From contig NZ_PYIX02000005.1 in NCBI RefSeq assembly GCF_003024515.2, forward strand, positions 1 through 64,000: DNA of 64,000 nt, read 5' to 3'. A program made the position numbers and the translations under genes. The stretch is from Acinetobacter sichuanensis (GTDB lineage Bacteria; Pseudomonadota; Gammaproteobacteria; Pseudomonadales; Moraxellaceae). Of the stretch, positions 29,412 to 39,055 are shown piece after piece; positions within the stretch are counted from its first letter, which is position 1; each line of letters opens with the position of its first letter. Below the pieces are notes generated by a model that saw only the letters and a program-made list of their open reading frames with translations, did no database searches and was not told the origin of the DNA.

Positions 29412-30284
29412 TTAGAAACGGAATTTCGCATTAACGCCCACAGTTTGAGTGTCGTTTGCTGCTTTAGAGTTCGCATTTACGTAGCTTGCACCCACTGCAA
29501 CAGCAGGAGTGATGAAGTAATTTACGTTTGCGCCCCAAGCTGAATCAGGAGTTGCATCAAAGCTAGACTCTGCATAAGAAGCACCAACGCTTAATTGTGG
29601 GTTCAAATACAAATCAGTTTTTAATTGGTAAGCAGTGTCATCACCGTATACAAGACCAGTTTCAAAACCAATCGCCATATTTGTACCGTCAATGTTACCT
29701 ACATATTTAGTACGTGCAGTGATTGCATCTTGGTCATCGCCAATTGTTGCAGATTCTGCAACAGCTTTTGCAATGCCTGTACCCATAACATTGAATGCAT
29801 CAAGCGCAGCTTGGTCTGCAACACTTGTATAACCAACAGCAACTAAGAAGTTTTTAGTTGCAAGCGCACCCACTTCTAATGCATAACGATCACCATTGTC
29901 GTCAGCACGATTTTGGTTTTTGCTGTCTAAAATAGTATGACTATAAGAAGCACTTACATAAGCAGGAACAAATTTAGTTGGAATATAAGCTTCAGCTTTA
30001 GCACCAAAGTTATGTGCGATTACGTCAACACCATTTGAACCAACTTCGCCATAGTTATAAGCAAGCGAAACGTTAGAAGCTTGGTTTAAAAATGCAGCTT
30101 CAGCCAAAGGACCTTTAGAAGCATCAACGTCTTTAAGGTAATATGTACCTTGAATTCCACCTGTAAAATCTTTGTCATTTACAGTTGTGTCGATGTATTC
30201 AGATTGACCTTGAACTTCGAATTGATACGCTTGAGCACCGGTCATGGCTAATAATAAAGCAGTGGCTAAACCGAGTTTTTTCAT
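29412..30284 (-). CDS. Omp33-36 outer membrane porin
   Basis: 290 residues from the ATG at 30284, which is correctly spaced from GGAA. The signal peptide ends TGAQA|YQFEVQGQ and the protein ends KFRF with a terminal Phe for barrel assembly. GPLAEAAFLNQASNVSLAYNYGE matches the Acinetobacter Omp33-36 porin (a water and small-solute channel that in A. baumannii is linked to carbapenem susceptibility and host-cell death). Two diverged paralogues lie at 5763 and 6844. Confidence 0.9.
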   Translation of the reverse strand: MKKLGLATALLLAMTGAQAYQFEVQGQSEYIDTTVNDKDFTGGIQGTYYLKDVDASKGPLAEAAFLNQASNVSLAYNYGEVGSNGVDVIAHNFGAKAEAYIPTKFVPAYVSASYSHTILDSKNQNRADDNGDRYALEVGALATKNFLVAVGYTSVADQAALDAFNVMGTGIAKAVAESATIGDDQDAITARTKYVGNIDGTNMAIGFETGLVYGDDTAYQLKTDLYLNPQLSVGASYAESSFDATPDSAWGANVNYFITPAVAVGASYVNANSKAANDTQTVGVNAKFRF

Positions 30285-30391
30285 AATCATTTCCAGTTTG
30301 TGAAATGGGTAAAATATACTGCATTGTATTGTAACAATGTATTAAGTCAATGAAGTATAAAGATATTATATTTTGAGTTTGTTTTTTAAAT

Positions 30392-30472
30392 ATGGTAGCG
30401 GTCGAAAATTGGACAAATGAACCTCAACCTGTCAACCCTGAAAAAATATCAATGAGAACAACTAACTAAACC
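30392..30472 (+). other. Short open stretch with an IS-end-like sequence
   Basis: A 25-codon frame (MVAVENWTNEPQPVNPEK...) begins at 30392. The DNA at 30399-30416, GTCGAAAATTGGACA-type, resembles terminal inverted repeats of some IS3-family elements. No transposase is present. Too little is left to decide between remnant and chance. Confidence 0.2.
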
Positions 30473-30770
30473 TATAAAAATTATAAAATATGTATGTAGA
30501 TTAGGTAAAAAAACCTTGAAAAGTGGATTGGTTTTATGGATTATTTTTATTTAATTGATCGAAATAATTGATTATTTCAGTTTTGTTTCAGTGGCTTTAT
30601 TTAATGTGAATATGTGATTTGTTTCGTAATTTAAAAAGATAGATATTTTGCTAAAAACCTTCTTTTGTTTAAAAAATAAACATACAAAATTATTTTTGTT
30701 GATTTTTTATCATATTGTACAAATTATGTGATTTATTTCAAATCCTACTAAAACAATCTGCTTTACTTTA

Positions 30771-30799
30771 TTGGTTAAATTTCGCATAATTCTTATATC
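30771..30799 (+). promoter_or_regulatory. Candidate promoter of an orphan small transcript
   Basis: TTGGTT (30771-30776) and TATATC (30794-30799) with a 17-bp spacer, about 55 bp before an otherwise unexplained terminator. Confidence 0.45.
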
Positions 30800-30822
30800 A
30801 AATTTATATGACAAATTTGATA
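30796..30822. repeat. Inverted repeat over the -10 and start of the orphan unit
   Basis: Perfect 10-bp arms TATCAAATTT and AAATTTGATA, 7-bp spacer. It could be an operator that blocks the promoter or the first hairpin of the transcript. Confidence 0.5.
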
Positions 30823-30880
30823 ATTTATTCATAGTTTTACTTTTTAATGCCCAACTTTCCCCAAGGTTGGGCTTTTTTTT
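30806..30880 (+). ncRNA. Candidate orphan small RNA
   Basis: Predicted ~75-nt product from the promoter at 30771 to the terminator at 30849. No reading frame of note. The only support is promoter, inverted repeat and terminator in the right order inside a 980-bp gene-free stretch. Confidence 0.35.
30849..30880 (+). terminator. Orphan Rho-independent terminator
   Basis: Stem GCCCAAC / GTTGGGC (extendable by a few weaker pairs), followed by eight T on the plus strand. The nearest upstream gene runs the other way. Confidence 0.85.
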
Positions 30881-31001
30881 GATTAATTTTTAATAACATT
30901 AATATTAAAAAAATATTAATGTTTAGTTATTTTTCATCCTTAATTTAGTTGAAATATAAAATATTGTTTTGTATCGAAATTAAATAAATTAAAGACTTTT
31001 G

Positions 31002-31020
31002 TTGCACTATATTGGTGCGT
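31002..31020 (+). promoter_or_regulatory. NtrC-type enhancer site
   Basis: TGCACTATATTGGTGCG fits the NtrC (GlnG) consensus TGCAC-N7-GTGCA with one end base off, and is nearly the same as the well-known sites before enteric glnA. No glnA is present; the next gene on this strand is blaOXA, 250 bp downstream. Confidence 0.5.
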
Positions 31021-31052
31021 ATTTTTTATTCATTTAAGCGAAAAAGTTAAAA

Positions 31053-31086
31053 AAAACCCCAGTTTTTTATCAAAACTGGGGTTTTT
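31053..31086. terminator. Strong symmetric terminator upstream of blaOXA
   Basis: Perfect stem CCCCAGTTTT / AAAACTGGGG with TTATC loop, A-run before and T-run after. It would block read-through into blaOXA from the left. Confidence 0.88.
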
Positions 31087-31145
31087 CGCCAAAATCTTCG
31101 GAAAATTTAGAAATTCTGCTGAGGAATATTCCTAAATCGCCCTAA

Positions 31146-31162
31146 TGGGGTGCATTATGCAC
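31146..31162 (+). promoter_or_regulatory. Weak sigma54-like promoter and GTGCAT palindrome before blaOXA
   Basis: TGG-N10-GC (31146-31160) meets the invariant GG/GC spacing of sigma54 promoters but is otherwise poor. It overlaps the perfect dyad GTGCAT-T-ATGCAC (31150-31162). It lies ~140 bp after the NtrC-type site and ~110 bp before blaOXA. Speculative. Confidence 0.25.
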
Positions 31163-31269
31163 TTAATTGTTGCACTTGTAAATATTTTCTTACATCCTTG
31201 TGAAAAAAACTTACATTTTTTAAAAATTAGATCAATTATGATGCGGTTTAAATACTATTTATTGGGTAA

Positions 31270-32124
<855 letters not shown>

Positions 32125-32133
32125 GAAATAAAT

Positions 32134-32168
32134 AAAAAAAAGCCCAGTCGATAGAGAGGTGACTGGGC
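32134..32168 (-). terminator. Orphan minus-strand terminator after blaOXA
   Basis: Stem GCCCAGTC / GACTGGGC followed by eight T only on the minus strand. No minus-strand gene lies upstream of it (to the right), so it points to an unannotated minus-strand transcript. Confidence 0.7.
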
Positions 32169-32227
32169 AGAAAATGTAATGCTAAGAAACTTACAGCGAA
32201 TAAATTAAAAGCATTCATCAATTTGAT
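32134..32227 (-). ncRNA. Candidate minus-strand small RNA beside blaOXA
   Basis: A minus-strand promoter candidate, TTTACT-17 bp-TATAGT (32257-32262 and 32234-32239), lies just upstream of a ~93-nt gene-free stretch that ends in the orphan terminator. No reading frame. Support is limited to promoter and terminator. Confidence 0.35.
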
Positions 32228-32384
32228 AAGATTACTATATTCACTTTTTTGATATAAGTAAAACAGTTTATTTAAATAATATTAATTTAAAAAAACGATT
32301 ATTGTGTAGTAAATATAGAAACTGAATTAAATATTTAGGCTTAATACAGTCATGAAGTCGATCAAGCCTGATCAAGCAATGTCA

Positions 32385-32410
32385 CTAAAGGTATAAGGAG
32401 ATACCTTTAG
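32385..32410 (+). promoter_or_regulatory. Hairpin with Shine-Dalgarno loop upstream of the MFS gene
   Basis: Perfect 10-bp arms CTAAAGGTAT and ATACCTTTAG enclose AAGGAG. An ATG follows directly at 32411 and opens a five-codon frame (MYCDL). It may be an operator dyad or an RNA switch; 32353-32378 also has a GATCAAGC direct repeat. Confidence 0.4.
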
Positions 32411-32471
32411 ATGTATTGTGATTTATGACGATCCGTTCAAAATAAAATAAGAATCTGGATAAGGATGTAAA

Positions 32472-33827
32472 ATGGATTTAACACCAAAACCCACACAAAT
32501 TTCACAGGTTGTGGATCAGAGATTTTCACCATATCAATGGTTTATTATTCTTTTATGCTTTCTCATCGCATTATTTGATGGCTTTGACACCCAAGCAGTT
32601 GCATTTACAGGTCCAGCAATTATTGATGCATTTCAACTCGATGCCAAAGCTTTAGCACCTGTATTGACTGCAGGTATTATTGGCATGACAGTCGGGGCGA
32701 TGTTCTTAGGGATGCTCGGAGATAAGTTAGGGCGCCGTAAGACTTTGATGATTTGTATATTTATTTTTGCGCTCGCGACTTTTGCAACGGCTTTTGTCAC
32801 GCATTTAGATCATATTTTTGTCTTGCGAGTGATCGCAGGTTTAGGTATGGGAGGCGCAACGCCTGTGCTTTTGGCATTGGCATCTGAATATTCACCAAAG
32901 CGTTATAAAGGCTTAGTGACGACAGGTGTACTTTTGGCACTACCTGCAGGGGCGATGATTGGCGGTATATTGGCTGCTAAAATTTTACCACTTTGGGGTT
33001 GGCAAAGTATTTATATTATTGGTGGTGTCATTCCGTTGGCATTATTAGTTTTGATGTTTTTTGTTTTGCCTGAATCTTTGGAGTATTTGGCGCAGCGTCC
33101 TACGGAAAAAAATAAAGCCAGTATTGCCAAAATTTTAAATAAAATTTCAGCTCAACAGATTCAGCTTAATGAAGATGTTTTTGCAAAATCAGAGATTCAA
33201 AAAGTAGAGCCAGCCAAGCTTTCGAGTTTATTTCAAAATGGTTTAGCCAAAACCACAGTGGGTGTTTGGGGAACATATTTCTTTAACTGGATTGCATGGT
33301 TTATGTTACTGTCTTGGTTGCCAACGATTTTAAAACAATCTGGTCTAGATCCTATTCAAGCGCCTTATGCTTCTGTGACGGTAAATGCCGCATTTATTGT
33401 GTTTGCCATTCCATTGGCTTATTTTTTACCAAAAATTAATACAGTTAAAATTCTGTATTTTATGTTTGCTTGCGGAATTGCTGTTGCTATTGCTTTGGGT
33501 CTAAGTATTGAAACTGCACAATGGTCAATGATTTTTGCACTGATTGCATTGGCAGGTTTTGGTATTGGTGGACAACAACTCGCGTTAAATTATTTGGTGG
33601 TTGCATCGTATCCTGCTGAAGTTCGTGCAACAGCGACAGGTTGGGCGATTGGTATGGGGCGTTTTGGTGCGATACTAGGTTCTGCGATCGGTGGTACAGT
33701 TTTATCTGGTTTTGGTAGCAGTGGTTATTTTTATGCTTTGGCTATTCCATTGGTGATTGCTTGGGTTTGTGTGATTTTAATTCGTAAGCGTTATCAGCAA
33801 ACAGACGAAGTAGTGGTGAGTCACTAA
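32472..33827 (+). CDS. Aromatic acid:H+ symporter family MFS transporter
   Basis: 451 residues, twelve helices. DGFDTQ in helix 1 is the DGxD mark of the AAHS family (PcaK, BenK, VanK), and GDKLGRRK is the loop 2-3 MFS motif; PESLEYL in the centre is also usual. Imports a benzoate- or hydroxybenzoate-type acid. No catabolic genes are adjacent, so the substrate is open. Own terminator follows. Confidence 0.88.
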   Translation: MDLTPKPTQISQVVDQRFSPYQWFIILLCFLIALFDGFDTQAVAFTGPAIIDAFQLDAKALAPVLTAGIIGMTVGAMFLGMLGDKLGRRKTLMICIFIFALATFATAFVTHLDHIFVLRVIAGLGMGGATPVLLALASEYSPKRYKGLVTTGVLLALPAGAMIGGILAAKILPLWGWQSIYIIGGVIPLALLVLMFFVLPESLEYLAQRPTEKNKASIAKILNKISAQQIQLNEDVFAKSEIQKVEPAKLSSLFQNGLAKTTVGVWGTYFFNWIAWFMLLSWLPTILKQSGLDPIQAPYASVTVNAAFIVFAIPLAYFLPKINTVKILYFMFACGIAVAIALGLSIETAQWSMIFALIALAGFGIGGQQLALNYLVVASYPAEVRATATGWAIGMGRFGAILGSAIGGTVLSGFGSSGYFYALAIPLVIAWVCVILIRKRYQQTDEVVVSH

Positions 33828-33834
33828 GTATATT

Positions 33835-33859
33835 AAGACCTCGAAAGAGGTCTTTTTTT
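33835..33859 (+). terminator. Terminator after the MFS gene
   Basis: Stem AAGACCTC / GAGGTCTT with GAAA tetraloop and a T-run. Confidence 0.9.
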
Positions 33860-33876
33860 ATCGCTGAGTTAGGATA

Positions 33877-34740
33877 TTAATCTTTGGTTTTTTCAATCAA
33901 ATAGTTGATGAAGTTGGTACATGCAACGAGCATGAATTTAGCATCGATATAACTTAAATTGGATTCTTCAAGCATTGCATGGCGAATTCCATCTCCATCA
34001 GAAGTGTAACCATAAAGTTGGCTTAAACTTCCTTTTAGTGCAGGGTGTAAGCCGAATTTATCCTCAATAATTTTTAATGCTTTACCTAGAGTAGCTTTTT
34101 CATCATTGGTCACGATTTTACAAATGGATTCCACTGCACTGATTGATTCTTTTATTGAATTTCGATAGTCAGAATTTTGACGATCTGACATCAATTTAAG
34201 AGCTTGATTTAAATGTTGTTGTACACCTGAATAGGAATTCGTATTCTCTAAAGCATTTTCGATCGATTGGATTTCTTGTTCGGAAGTGATTTCTGTAACT
34301 TGATTATTAATAATGCGGTAAGCAGAATTTGTAATCTGAAATGAGATATTTAAGTGCCTAATGAACTCTTGTAAGTAATATGATGCTTCATGGGCACCAT
34401 AGTAAGGGTAACGTTCTAATACTGCTTCAATAAAACTATAAGTTTGGTGCCATTCAAAATTTTTTAAAATTTTATTTCTTATATCTTGTCTAAAGGCTTT
34501 TAGGGAGGTTGGAGTTGTATCTAAGGTTTCCTTAAAAAAAGTGCGCCATAAATGTTTAACTAATATTTCAAGATTCGAATGAAGAATGTAATCTTTTTCA
34601 TCGGTAAAACGACTCGAATATCTAGAAAAAATAAAGATGTCTAAATTGTTCCAAATTTCTTTTTTAAGATCATCATCCATGCTTTCTTTTTGAATAATTT
34701 CTCGAACTGGTTTATATCCATATCTTTCTGAAAAGCGCAT
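33877..34740 (-). CDS. AbiJ-NTD4 / Abi-C type abortive infection protein
   Basis: 287 residues, cytoplasmic. The N-terminus MRFSERYGYKPVREIIQ and WNNLDIFIF match the AbiJ N-terminal domain 4; the C-terminal half (NDEKATLGKALKIIEDKFG, ... SDGDGIRHAMLEESNL) matches the Abi C-terminus/HEPN-like region with an R-H pair in GIRHA that may be an RNase site. Such proteins are proposed to sense phage and stop growth. It stands alone beside uvrA with no methylase or antitoxin gene. The family call is from memory of the motifs. Confidence 0.72.
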   Translation of the reverse strand: MRFSERYGYKPVREIIQKESMDDDLKKEIWNNLDIFIFSRYSSRFTDEKDYILHSNLEILVKHLWRTFFKETLDTTPTSLKAFRQDIRNKILKNFEWHQTYSFIEAVLERYPYYGAHEASYYLQEFIRHLNISFQITNSAYRIINNQVTEITSEQEIQSIENALENTNSYSGVQQHLNQALKLMSDRQNSDYRNSIKESISAVESICKIVTNDEKATLGKALKIIEDKFGLHPALKGSLSQLYGYTSDGDGIRHAMLEESNLSYIDAKFMLVACTNFINYLIEKTKD

Positions 34741-34780
34741 TTTTTCCCCAATTAACTTGTTTTCATTTTTTCTATAACCT

Positions 34781-34851
34781 CTCCCTAGCCCTCTCCTAAA
34801 AGGAGAGGGAATTCCCTTCTTTTTTAAAGATGAGGAGCATTGCTCCGCAAG
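34781..34851. repeat. REP-like palindromic intergenic element
   Basis: CCCTCTCCT-AAA-AGGAGAGGG (34789-34809) is a perfect 9-bp dyad preceded by a partial copy CTCTCCCTAG, and a second dyad GGAGCATTGCTCC lies at 34833-34845. It sits between the 3' end of uvrA and the start of the AbiJ-like gene. It could be a REP/MITE element or a terminator. Confidence 0.5.
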
Positions 34852-34859
34852 GGAGATTT

Positions 34860-37691
34860 TTATTTCAACATCGGCTTTAAAAACTTCGCTGTATGCGAAA
34901 CTTTAGATTTCACCACGTCTTCAGGCGTACCTTCAGCAATAATTTGCCCACCGCCTGCACCACCTTCAGGACCCAAATCAATCACCCAGTCAGCAGTTTT
35001 AATCACATCCAAATTATGCTCAATCACCACAATGGTATTGCCCTTATTACGAAGCTCATGAAGAATATCCAAAAGTTTCGCAATATCATGGAAATGCAGA
35101 CCTGTGGTTGGTTCATCTAAGACATACAAGGTTTTACCTGTATCACGTTTTGCCAATTCACGAGCAAGTTTGACACGTTGCGCTTCACCACCCGAAAGTG
35201 TGGTCGCAGATTGCCCCAAACGGATATAACCCAGACCCACCTGATTTAAAGTTTCCAAACGACGGTGAATGACAGGAATCGCCTCAAAGAAATGCATCGC
35301 ATCTTCAACAGTCATACCTAAAACATCGGAAATATTTTTACCTTTATAGCCGACTTCCAAAGTTTCACGGTTATAACGATCACCATGACAGGCATCACAT
35401 GGCACATACATATCAGGTAAGAAATGCATCGCCACTTTGATCATGCCATCACCTTCACAAGCTTCACAACGACCACCTTTCACGTTAAAGGAGAAACGAC
35501 CTGCGGCATAACCACGTGCTTTGGCTTCAGGGGTTTGTGCAAACAATTCACGAATCGGGGTGAATAAACCTGTATAGGTCGCAGGGTTAGAACGAGGCGT
35601 ACGTCCAATCGGGCTTTGGTCAATATCAACGACTTTATCGAGGAATTGCAAACCATCAATCGAGTCGAATTTCTCCGCAGTCAGCGTGGTTGCACCGTTC
35701 AGTTGCGTTGCTGCTAAAGGTAATAAAGTGCGATTAATTAAGGTGGATTTTCCTGAACCAGAAACCCCTGTGACACAAGTCATAATGCCCAAAGGAATAG
35801 TCAGATCGACATTTCTGAGATTATGTCCTGCCGCACCCATTAGCTTGATTTGTTCATCAGGTTTTGGCGGTTGCACACGTGTTTTCGGCACTTCAATTTT
35901 TAACTTGCCTGATAAATACTGACCTGTCAGAGAGTCTTGATTTGCCAAAATTTCATCATAGGTTCCTTCGGCAATCACATGACCGCCATGAATCCCTGCA
36001 CCCGGACCAATATCAATAATATGATCGGCTGCACGAATCGCATCTTCATCATGTTCAACCACTAAAACGGTATTGCCTAAGTCACGAAGTCGAACCAATG
36101 TTTCAAGCAAACGATCATTATCCCGTTGATGCAAACCAATCGAAGGTTCATCCAAGACATACATCACGCCCATTAAGCCTGCACCAATTTGCGAAGCCAA
36201 ACGAATACGCTGTGCTTCACCACCCGAAAGCGTTTCAGCCGAACGGGACAGGCTTAAATAGTTCAAACCCACAGAGACAAGGAAGTGCAAACGCTCACGG
36301 ATTTCTTTAAAAATCTTATCGGCAATTTCGCCTTTGGCACCTTCAAGATTTAAATCCTGATAATAATCTTCCGCATCGCCAATCGACATTTTGGTAATTT
36401 GGGCAATGGTTTTGTCTTTCACCCGAACATGGCGTGAAATTTCATTTAAACGAGAACCACCACAGGCATCACAAGCGGCATTGGATAAATACTGCGCCAA
36501 ATCATCACGAACATAGTTCGATTCCGTTTCACGGTAGCGACGTTCCAAGTGTGGCAAAATGCCTTCAAAAGCTTGTACACGGCTATGCTTACGACCACGC
36601 TCATCGATATAACTTAAATCAACTTTTTCTTTACCTGTACCATACAAAAATTTCTTTTTGGTGTCGGCATCGAGTTCATTCCACGGTGTATCCAAAGAAA
36701 AACCAAAATGATCCGCCACTTTTTGAATCATGCTGTAGTAATACGGACGCTGTCTGTCCCAGCCACGAATTGCACCTTGGCTGATCGAAACATCAGGACT
36801 TGGAATCAATTTTTCAGCACTGAAATGGCTACGTGTACCTAAACCATCACAGACAGGGCATGCTCCAAATGGATTGTTGAATGAAAATAGGCGTGGCTCT
36901 AATTCTGCTACAGCACGTTCACATTGTGGGCAAGAGTGTTTTGCTGAAAATACTCGTTCAGGTTGTTCGCCATTCATCCACGATAAAATTGCAATATCGC
37001 CACCTAAACGCAGTGCGGTTTCAAAACTTTCTGCAATACGGTTACCCAAATCATCACGGACTTTAAAACGATCTACAACCACTTCAATGGTGTGTTTTTT
37101 CTTTTTATCCAGTTCAGGTGGTGTGTCGATATCAATCACTTCACCATCGACACGGGCACGGACAAAACCCTGACTTTGTAATTGTTCAAATAAATTGCTG
37201 TATTCGCCTTTACGCTCTCGTACCACAGGTGCAAGCAACATCAGTGCTGTACCTTCTTCCAGACCTTTGACTGCATCAACCATTTCCGAAACAGTTTGCG
37301 CTACCATTGGCAGGTCATGTTCAGGACAGTAAGGTGTACCCACACGTGCATAAAGCAAACGCAGATAATCGTAAATTTCAGTAATGGTTCCCACAGTTGA
37401 ACGTGGGTTATGGCTGGTTGATTTCTGTTCAATGGCAATCGCGGGGCTTAAACCTTCAATCGAATCAACTTCAGGTTTTTCCATTTGCGAAAGGAATTGA
37501 CGTGCATAAGCAGACAAAGACTCAACATAACGGCGCTGACCTTCGGCATATAAGGTATCAAAAGCAAGTGATGATTTACCTGAGCCTGAAAGTCCCGTGA
37601 TCACCACAAATTTGTCGCGTGGAATATCGAGCGATACGTTTTTTAAATTATGGGTACGTGCGCCTCGAATACGGATATGACTTTGACTCAT
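34860..37691 (-). CDS. uvrA: Excinuclease ABC subunit A
   Basis: 943 residues, full length. Damage-recognition ATPase of nucleotide excision repair. Two ABC ATPase modules are visible: [14 protein letters not shown] near the N-terminus and [10 protein letters not shown] in the second half, each with an LSGGEAQR signature; zinc-finger Cys pairs CPQC/CPVC and CEAC/CDAC lie in the expected places. The uvrA-MFS-ssb order known from Pseudomonas is kept here, with the MFS and ssb genes on the other strand further right. Confidence 0.97.
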   Translation of the reverse strand: MSQSHIRIRGARTHNLKNVSLDIPRDKFVVITGLSGSGKSSLAFDTLYAEGQRRYVESLSAYARQFLSQMEKPEVDSIEGLSPAIAIEQKSTSHNPRSTVGTITEIYDYLRLLYARVGTPYCPEHDLPMVAQTVSEMVDAVKGLEEGTALMLLAPVVRERKGEYSNLFEQLQSQGFVRARVDGEVIDIDTPPELDKKKKHTIEVVVDRFKVRDDLGNRIAESFETALRLGGDIAILSWMNGEQPERVFSAKHSCPQCERAVAELEPRLFSFNNPFGACPVCDGLGTRSHFSAEKLIPSPDVSISQGAIRGWDRQRPYYYSMIQKVADHFGFSLDTPWNELDADTKKKFLYGTGKEKVDLSYIDERGRKHSRVQAFEGILPHLERRYRETESNYVRDDLAQYLSNAACDACGGSRLNEISRHVRVKDKTIAQITKMSIGDAEDYYQDLNLEGAKGEIADKIFKEIRERLHFLVSVGLNYLSLSRSAETLSGGEAQRIRLASQIGAGLMGVMYVLDEPSIGLHQRDNDRLLETLVRLRDLGNTVLVVEHDEDAIRAADHIIDIGPGAGIHGGHVIAEGTYDEILANQDSLTGQYLSGKLKIEVPKTRVQPPKPDEQIKLMGAAGHNLRNVDLTIPLGIMTCVTGVSGSGKSTLINRTLLPLAATQLNGATTLTAEKFDSIDGLQFLDKVVDIDQSPIGRTPRSNPATYTGLFTPIRELFAQTPEAKARGYAAGRFSFNVKGGRCEACEGDGMIKVAMHFLPDMYVPCDACHGDRYNRETLEVGYKGKNISDVLGMTVEDAMHFFEAIPVIHRRLETLNQVGLGYIRLGQSATTLSGGEAQRVKLARELAKRDTGKTLYVLDEPTTGLHFHDIAKLLDILHELRNKGNTIVVIEHNLDVIKTADWVIDLGPEGGAGGGQIIAEGTPEDVVKSKVSHTAKFLKPMLK

Positions 37692-37963
37692 AGAACGATC
37701 TCGAATGTATGCAATTTGAAGGCTATATATGATAGCGATTTAATTTTGTTCAAGCTGTATTAAATCGTTTTTTCGCGACATTTTATGTCGGATATGTGAA
37801 AGATCTATTAAATCAGAACCTTTCTTTGCATTTTTCAAATTCAATAAAATGAGCTTTTCATCAAGTTAAAGACAAAACTGTTCAAACGTCATTACTGTTG
37901 AATATGATGTTTGAGCAGTAAAATGTCCTATAGAATCAATCATTCGGTTTTATAAAAGCCCGA

Positions 37964-38338
37964 TTAACATGCCATCGAATATGGGCGCTCGAAAATAGAA
38001 TCTAAGTCTTCAAATGCAAATACTCTTGCAATATCATGGTGTTGTCTGGCATAAAAATTAACTTCCTTTTCAAGTAATTGTAGAAAATCATAATATTGAT
38101 CTTCAAAATCATCTAAATCGAGTAAGTCCCAACCTTTTGTAAGATGGCAATTAAATTTTGTAATAAATGCCAACATCAATTTTTGAATATGTGTATTTGT
38201 ATAATAAATCAGGTACGTTGCAGCAGAACCGCAATGCTGACACCCTTTTTCTAGATAAATTTCTTTATTGTTTAGCCAACAACATTGTAAAGTGAAAAAT
38301 GTACGAATGGCTTCCGTTGCTAATGTTGGATCTTGCAT
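37964..38338 (-). CDS. Fur-box-controlled hypothetical CxxC protein
   Basis: 124 residues, no signal peptide. It has Cys-Cys at 19-20 and a CQHC motif at about 33-36, which could bind metal or form a redox centre, followed by an acidic helical part (DLLDLDDFEDQYYDFLQLLEKE). I do not recognise the family. A near-perfect Fur box lies 27 bp upstream of the start, so the gene should be induced by iron starvation. Confidence 0.7.
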   Translation of the reverse strand: MQDPTLATEAIRTFFTLQCCWLNNKEIYLEKGCQHCGSAATYLIYYTNTHIQKLMLAFITKFNCHLTKGWDLLDLDDFEDQYYDFLQLLEKEVNFYARQHHDIARVFAFEDLDSIFERPYSMAC

Positions 38339-38364
38339 CTGTACCTCACACCCTTAATTGATTT

Positions 38365-38383
38365 GATAATGATAATTATTATC
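38365..38383. promoter_or_regulatory. Fur box
   Basis: GATAATGATAATTATTATC agrees with the 19-bp Fur consensus at 18 positions. It is 27 bp before the CxxC gene on the minus strand and 125 bp before the GlpM-type gene on the plus strand. Confidence 0.85.
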
Positions 38384-38507
38384 ATTTATTCTGGCATTAT
38401 TGTATGACTTTGTCTAGTTTTGATTTTATTGCTTCGTGCCGATGTGTAGCAGTATGAAAGAAATACAGTAAAATTATATCTTCAAGTCGATGCAGAGCAG
38501 CTTAACC

Positions 38508-38855
38508 ATGCTGTCTTTATTTTTAAAATGTGTGATTGGAGCAGTGGTTGTTTTGTTGATCGCTGTATTGTCAAAAAGCAAGGTATTTTATATTGCAGGT
38601 TTGGTACCTTTGTTTCCAACTTTTGCTCTAATTGCACATGTCATTGTCGCTCAAGATAAGGGTAGCCATGCTTTACAGCAAACCGCATTATTTGGCATGT
38701 GGTCTTTAATTCCTTATTTTGTCTATTTATTGGCGGTCTATTTGTTAGCACCTAAAGTGCCTATTTGGTCATGTTTAGGGCTCGCTACTCTGTGTTGGGT
38801 GTTGAGTGCCATTGTGTTGATTTATGCTTGGAATTTTTATTATGCATCAGCGTAA
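38508..38855 (+). CDS. GlpM family membrane protein
   Basis: 115 residues from the ATG at 38508 (an ATG at 38490 would add six). Four transmembrane helices. FYIAGLVPLFPTFALIAHVIV is the GlpM signature, a protein first noted as needed for alginate production in Pseudomonas; its activity is unknown. Confidence 0.82.
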   Translation: MLSLFLKCVIGAVVVLLIAVLSKSKVFYIAGLVPLFPTFALIAHVIVAQDKGSHALQQTALFGMWSLIPYFVYLLAVYLLAPKVPIWSCLGLATLCWVLSAIVLIYAWNFYYASA

Positions 38856-38920
38856 AAGATGAAAAGTTATAGCAAGGTATTAATACCTGTTAATTCAATA
38901 AAATTATTGGATAAACTTCT

Positions 38921-39027
38921 AAAAAATCCTCCCGAATACTTAGTCATATAAAGCGAGAAACTTCCACTAACTAAAGTAATTTTTAGTCATGAAAATTCTA
39001 CTGCTTTGCAAAGGGAGGATTAAAAAA
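38921..39027. repeat. Element flanked by 9-bp inverted repeats
   Basis: AATCCTCCC (38925-38933) and GGGAGGATT (39013-39021) flank ~80 bp that hold a repeated TTAGTCAT. It lies between convergent genes. It could be a MITE-like remnant or a long stem-loop; no target duplication was recognised. Confidence 0.35.
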
Positions 39028-39055
39028 TATCAAGTTATAGATTCTAAATGATTGA

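Noticed and set aside
36434..36784. Plus-strand open frame opposite uvrA
   Set aside because: It is a shadow of a strongly conserved gene on the other strand; same for other long antisense frames over guaB, ssb, recJ and hsdR.
38921..39055. TPP riboswitch linked to tenA
   Set aside because: The region is downstream of tenA, not upstream, and lacks the THI-box sequences.
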